From positions 1 to 7,615 of the forward strand of contig JADGRD010000154.1 in the NCBI GenBank assembly GCA_017881285.1: 7,615 bases of DNA. Direction: 5' to 3'. Every line of letters starts with the position of its first letter. Within the stretch, counting starts at the first letter, position 1. The translations under genes and the position numbers were made by a program. Positions 5,615 to 7,615 of this stretch are shown piece after piece. Source of the stretch: Pseudomonadota bacterium (GTDB lineage Bacteria > Myxococcota_A > Polyangia > Fen-1088). Under the pieces are notes generated by a model that ran no database searches, was not told the DNA's origin, and was given only the letters and a program-made list of their open reading frames with translations.

Positions 5615-6121
5615 ATGGCCTTCCAGCGAGAAACCGGTAAGTTGACGCTCATCAAGGTGGGTGATCTGGCTCACCGTACCGGAAAGACGGTGCGCGCCAT
5701 TCACCTCTACGAGGAGCTGGGACTGCTTTCCCCGCCGGTCCGGTCCAAGGGCGGCTTCCGCATGTATTCCGGGGACGGGGTGAAGCGCATCGAATGGATC
5801 CAGAAGCTGCAGGACATGGGCTTCTCCCTGACGGAAATCAAGGCCTTCCTCAGGGTGTGGGAAGAGAGCGCCACGGCGCCCGAGGCCATGGCCACGGTGC
5901 GGGAGATCTTTTCCGACAAGTTGCACGAAACCCGCGAAACCATCGCTCGCTTGTCGCGTCTGGCCGACGAGCTGGCGGAGAGCCTTTCGTACCTCGAACG
6001 CTGTCGCTCGTGCAGCCCCAGCCAGGGGCAGAGCGAGTGCTGCGCGTGCGAAAACCACGGTTCCGGCCGCGAGGTGCCCATGCTGGTCGACGGAATCGCC
6101 ACCAAGCACACGACCCCATGA
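5615..6121 (+). CDS. MerR-family transcriptional regulator with C-terminal cysteine cluster, first gene of isc operon
   Basis: A 168-residue MerR-type regulator. The N-terminal winged helix (about 11-80) shows VGDLAHRTGKTVRAIHLYEELGLL with wing GGFRMYS and helix IQKLQDMGFSLTEIKAFL. A long dimerisation helix follows (about 92-128). All five cysteines are at the end of that helix: Cys130-X2-Cys133-X8-Cys142-Cys143-X-Cys145, with His148 close by. This is where MerR proteins bind metals and where SoxR holds its [2Fe-2S] cluster (SoxR spacing is C-X2-C-X-C-X5-C, so it is not the same motif). Its place directly before iscS, with a 4-base ATGA overlap, suggests that it controls Fe-S cluster assembly in place of IscR and may sense iron, an Fe-S cluster, metals or redox state. 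That role is inferred. The start has AAGAG 7 bases upstream and gives about 12 residues before the homology. It differs from Rrf2/IscR in fold and length. Confidence 0.9.
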   Translation: MAFQRETGKLTLIKVGDLAHRTGKTVRAIHLYEELGLLSPPVRSKGGFRMYSGDGVKRIEWIQKLQDMGFSLTEIKAFLRVWEESATAPEAMATVREIFSDKLHETRETIARLSRLADELAESLSYLERCRSCSPSQGQSECCACENHGSGREVPMLVDGIATKHTTP

Positions 6122-7338
6122 CGATGAAGCTGCCAATCTACATGGACTACCACGCGACGACGCCCGTCGATGCGCGGGTGCTGGACGCCATGCTCCCGTA
6201 TTTTCGCGAGGAATTCGGCAACGCCGCCAGTCGCTCGCACGCGTTTGGCTGGCATGCCGAGGAGGCCGTCGAGAAGGCGCGCGAGGCGGTGGCCCAGCTC
6301 ATCGGGGCCGTGGGCAAGGAGATTGTCTGGACTTCGGGCGCGACCGAATCCGACAACCTGGCCATCAAGGGCGTGGCCGAATTCTACCAGGATCGCGGCA
6401 AACACATCGTCACCTCCGTTACCGAGCACAAGGCCGTGCTCGACACCTGCAAGCGCCTGGAAAAGCAGGGCTTCGCGGTGACCTATCTGCCGGTGGACAG
6501 CGACGGGCGGGTGAATCCCGCGGCCGTCGCCGCGGCCCTCACCGACAAGACGATCCTGGTGTCGATCATGCTCGCCAACAACGAGATCGGCACGGTCAAT
6601 CCCGTCGACGAGATCGGCGGAATCGTCAAGGCGCGCGGCGCCTTCTTCCACATCGATGCCGTGCAGGGCGTGGGCAAGATTCCCTTCGACGTCAACCGCA
6701 GCCACGCCGATCTGGTGTCGCTTTCCGCGCACAAGATGTACGGCCCCAAGGGCATCGGCGCGCTCTACGTGCGCCGCAAACCGCGCGTGCGCATCACGCC
6801 CATCATCGACGGCGGCGGCCACGAGCGCGGCATGCGCTCGGGCACGCTCAACGTGCCGGGCATCGTCGGGTTCGGCAAGGCCGCCGAACTGTGCCGCCTG
6901 GAGATGGACGGAGAAGGCCGCCGGGTGCTCGGCCTGCGCGAGCGGCTGCGCAAGGGCATCGAGGCGCGCGTGCCGAGCACCAGCGTCAACGGCTCGCTCG
7001 AACACCGGCTGCCCGGCAACCTCAACATCAGCTTCGCCTTCGTCGAGGGCGAGGCCATGATGATGGCGCTCAAGGAGGTGGCGGTGTCGTCGGGCTCGGC
7101 CTGCACCTCGGCGTCGCTCGAGCCGTCCTACGTCCTGCGCGCTTTGGGCGTTGGCGAGGAGATGGCGCATTCGTCGATCCGTTTCGGGCTCGGCCGTTTC
7201 ACCACCCAGGAAGAGGTGGACTACGTCGTCCATTTGGTGGCGGACAAGGTGAAGCGTCTGCGGGACATGTCTCCTTTGTGGGAGTTGGTGCAATCCGGGG
7301 TCGACCCCAAGAGCATCCAATGGGGGCAGAGTCACTAG
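6118..7338 (+). CDS. iscS: Cysteine desulfurase IscS
   Basis: A PLP enzyme that converts L-cysteine to L-alanine and passes the sulfur as a persulfide to IscU and other acceptors; the central sulfur donor for Fe-S clusters and thiolated tRNA. From ATG 6118 the product has 406 residues. From the second ATG (6124) it has 404, exactly the E. coli IscS length, and begins MKLPIY as E. coli IscS does, so 6124 may be the true start. 6118 is given because it forms an ATGA overlap with the upstream stop. Neither has a clear ribosome site, which fits coupled translation. In the 404 numbering: SGATESDNLAIKG (71-83), TEHKAVLDTC (100-109, His102 over PLP), HIDAVQ (176-181), PLP lysine Lys204 in SAHKMYGPKG, GGGHERGMRSGT (230-241), and catalytic Cys327 in SSGSACTSASLEPSYVLRALG with the group I loop. 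The C-terminal PLWELVQSGVD region for IscU contact is present. Apparently fully functional. Confidence 0.97.
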   Translation: MTMKLPIYMDYHATTPVDARVLDAMLPYFREEFGNAASRSHAFGWHAEEAVEKAREAVAQLIGAVGKEIVWTSGATESDNLAIKGVAEFYQDRGKHIVTSVTEHKAVLDTCKRLEKQGFAVTYLPVDSDGRVNPAAVAAALTDKTILVSIMLANNEIGTVNPVDEIGGIVKARGAFFHIDAVQGVGKIPFDVNRSHADLVSLSAHKMYGPKGIGALYVRRKPRVRITPIIDGGGHERGMRSGTLNVPGIVGFGKAAELCRLEMDGEGRRVLGLRERLRKGIEARVPSTSVNGSLEHRLPGNLNISFAFVEGEAMMMALKEVAVSSGSACTSASLEPSYVLRALGVGEEMAHSSIRFGLGRFTTQEEVDYVVHLVADKVKRLRDMSPLWELVQSGVDPKSIQWGQSH

Positions 7339-7341
7339 TTC

Positions 7342-7348
7342 GAGGAAG
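7342..7348 (+). promoter_or_regulatory. Ribosome binding site of iscU
   Basis: GAGGAAG lies 6 bases before ATG 7355 and 3 bases after the iscS stop. It is much stronger than anything in front of iscS, in line with a need for IscU to be made at its own high rate. Confidence 0.75.
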
Positions 7349-7354
7349 CAGCAC

Positions 7355-7615
7355 ATGGCATACAGCGACAAAGTCATCGACCACTACGAGAACCCGCGCA
7401 ACGTCGGCAGCCTGGACCCCGCCGCGCCCGACGTGGGCACCGCACTGGTTGGCGCGCCGGCCTGTGGCGACGTCATGAAATTGCAGATCAAGGTGAACAA
7501 GGCGGGTGTCATCGAAGACGCGAAGTTCAAGACCTTCGGTTGCGGCTCGGCCATCGCCTCGTCGTCGCTGGCCACCGAATGGATCAAGGGCATGACCATC
7601 GACCAGGCGATGACG
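7355..7615 (+). CDS. iscU: Fe-S cluster scaffold protein IscU (partial, C-terminus outside window)
   Basis: The first 87 codons of the scaffold on which IscS-derived sulfur and iron are built into [2Fe-2S] clusters before transfer to target proteins. The start MAYSDKVIDHYENPRNVGS is almost the same as in E. coli IscU. Two of the three cluster-ligand cysteines are visible: Cys37 in GAPACGDVMKLQIKV, with Asp39, and Cys63 in TFGCGSAIASSSL. The third (near residue 106) and the chaperone-binding LPPVK segment lie beyond the window, as would iscA, hscB, hscA and fdx if the operon continues. IscU lies 16 bases after iscS. The sequence agrees with the housekeeping Isc type and not with NifU or SufU. 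Confidence 0.97.
   Translation, partial: MAYSDKVIDHYENPRNVGSLDPAAPDVGTALVGAPACGDVMKLQIKVNKAGVIEDAKFKTFGCGSAIASSSLATEWIKGMTIDQAMT

Noticed and set aside
5794..6117. Upstream in-frame extension of iscS giving a 514-residue product
   Set aside because: The extra residues overlap the merR-like gene and have no homology; IscS proteins begin at MKLPIY, here 6124, or at the ATGA overlap start 6118.
5707..7377. Long minus-strand frame (556 codons) opposite merR-like and iscS
   Set aside because: The coding strand is beyond doubt from the IscS and MerR motifs; this is a GC-bias shadow.

Overview
This is a gene-dense, GC-rich bacterial chromosomal segment with no rRNA, tRNA, CRISPR array or insertion sequence. 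High GC, a REC-HisKA-HATPase-REC hybrid kinase, paired cyclic-nucleotide-binding (CNB) proteins and an IscS/IscU pair very close to the proteobacterial type together suggest a proteobacterium in the broad sense. A Myxococcota or deltaproteobacterial-like lineage is my best guess, but it is an inference from style and not a proven assignment.

Layout. The left half (1-3678) is read on the minus strand. In order of transcription it holds two overlapping CNB-domain genes (3678-3133 and 3136-2609), a 184-bp gap with two perfect hairpins, a full-length transketolase (2424-424), and an overlapping glycine-rich membrane protein that runs off the left edge (427-1). A 170-bp divergent intergenic region with a long inverted repeat separates this from the plus-strand half. 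The right half starts with a 561-residue hybrid histidine kinase (3849-5534). An 80-bp gap with an inverted repeat and a good sigma70-type promoter follows, then a MerR-family regulator with a C-terminal cysteine cluster (5615-6121), the cysteine desulfurase gene iscS (6118-7338) and the start of iscU (7355 to the right edge).

How the genes may work together. merR-like, iscS and iscU form one operon for iron-sulfur cluster assembly. IscS takes sulfur from cysteine and IscU is the scaffold. The leading gene stands where IscR (Rrf2 family) stands in Escherichia coli, but it is an unrelated MerR-family protein with five clustered cysteines; this is the most interesting item here. The kinase and the CNB pair share a divergent control region and may form a signalling unit. 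The kinase's first receiver domain has Glu in place of the phosphoacceptor Asp, and the second CNB protein has lost the Glu and Arg that contact cyclic nucleotides in its neighbour. Three same-strand gene pairs (CNB1/CNB2, transketolase/membrane protein, merR-like/iscS) are joined by a 4-base ATGA stop/start overlap, which suggests translational coupling.
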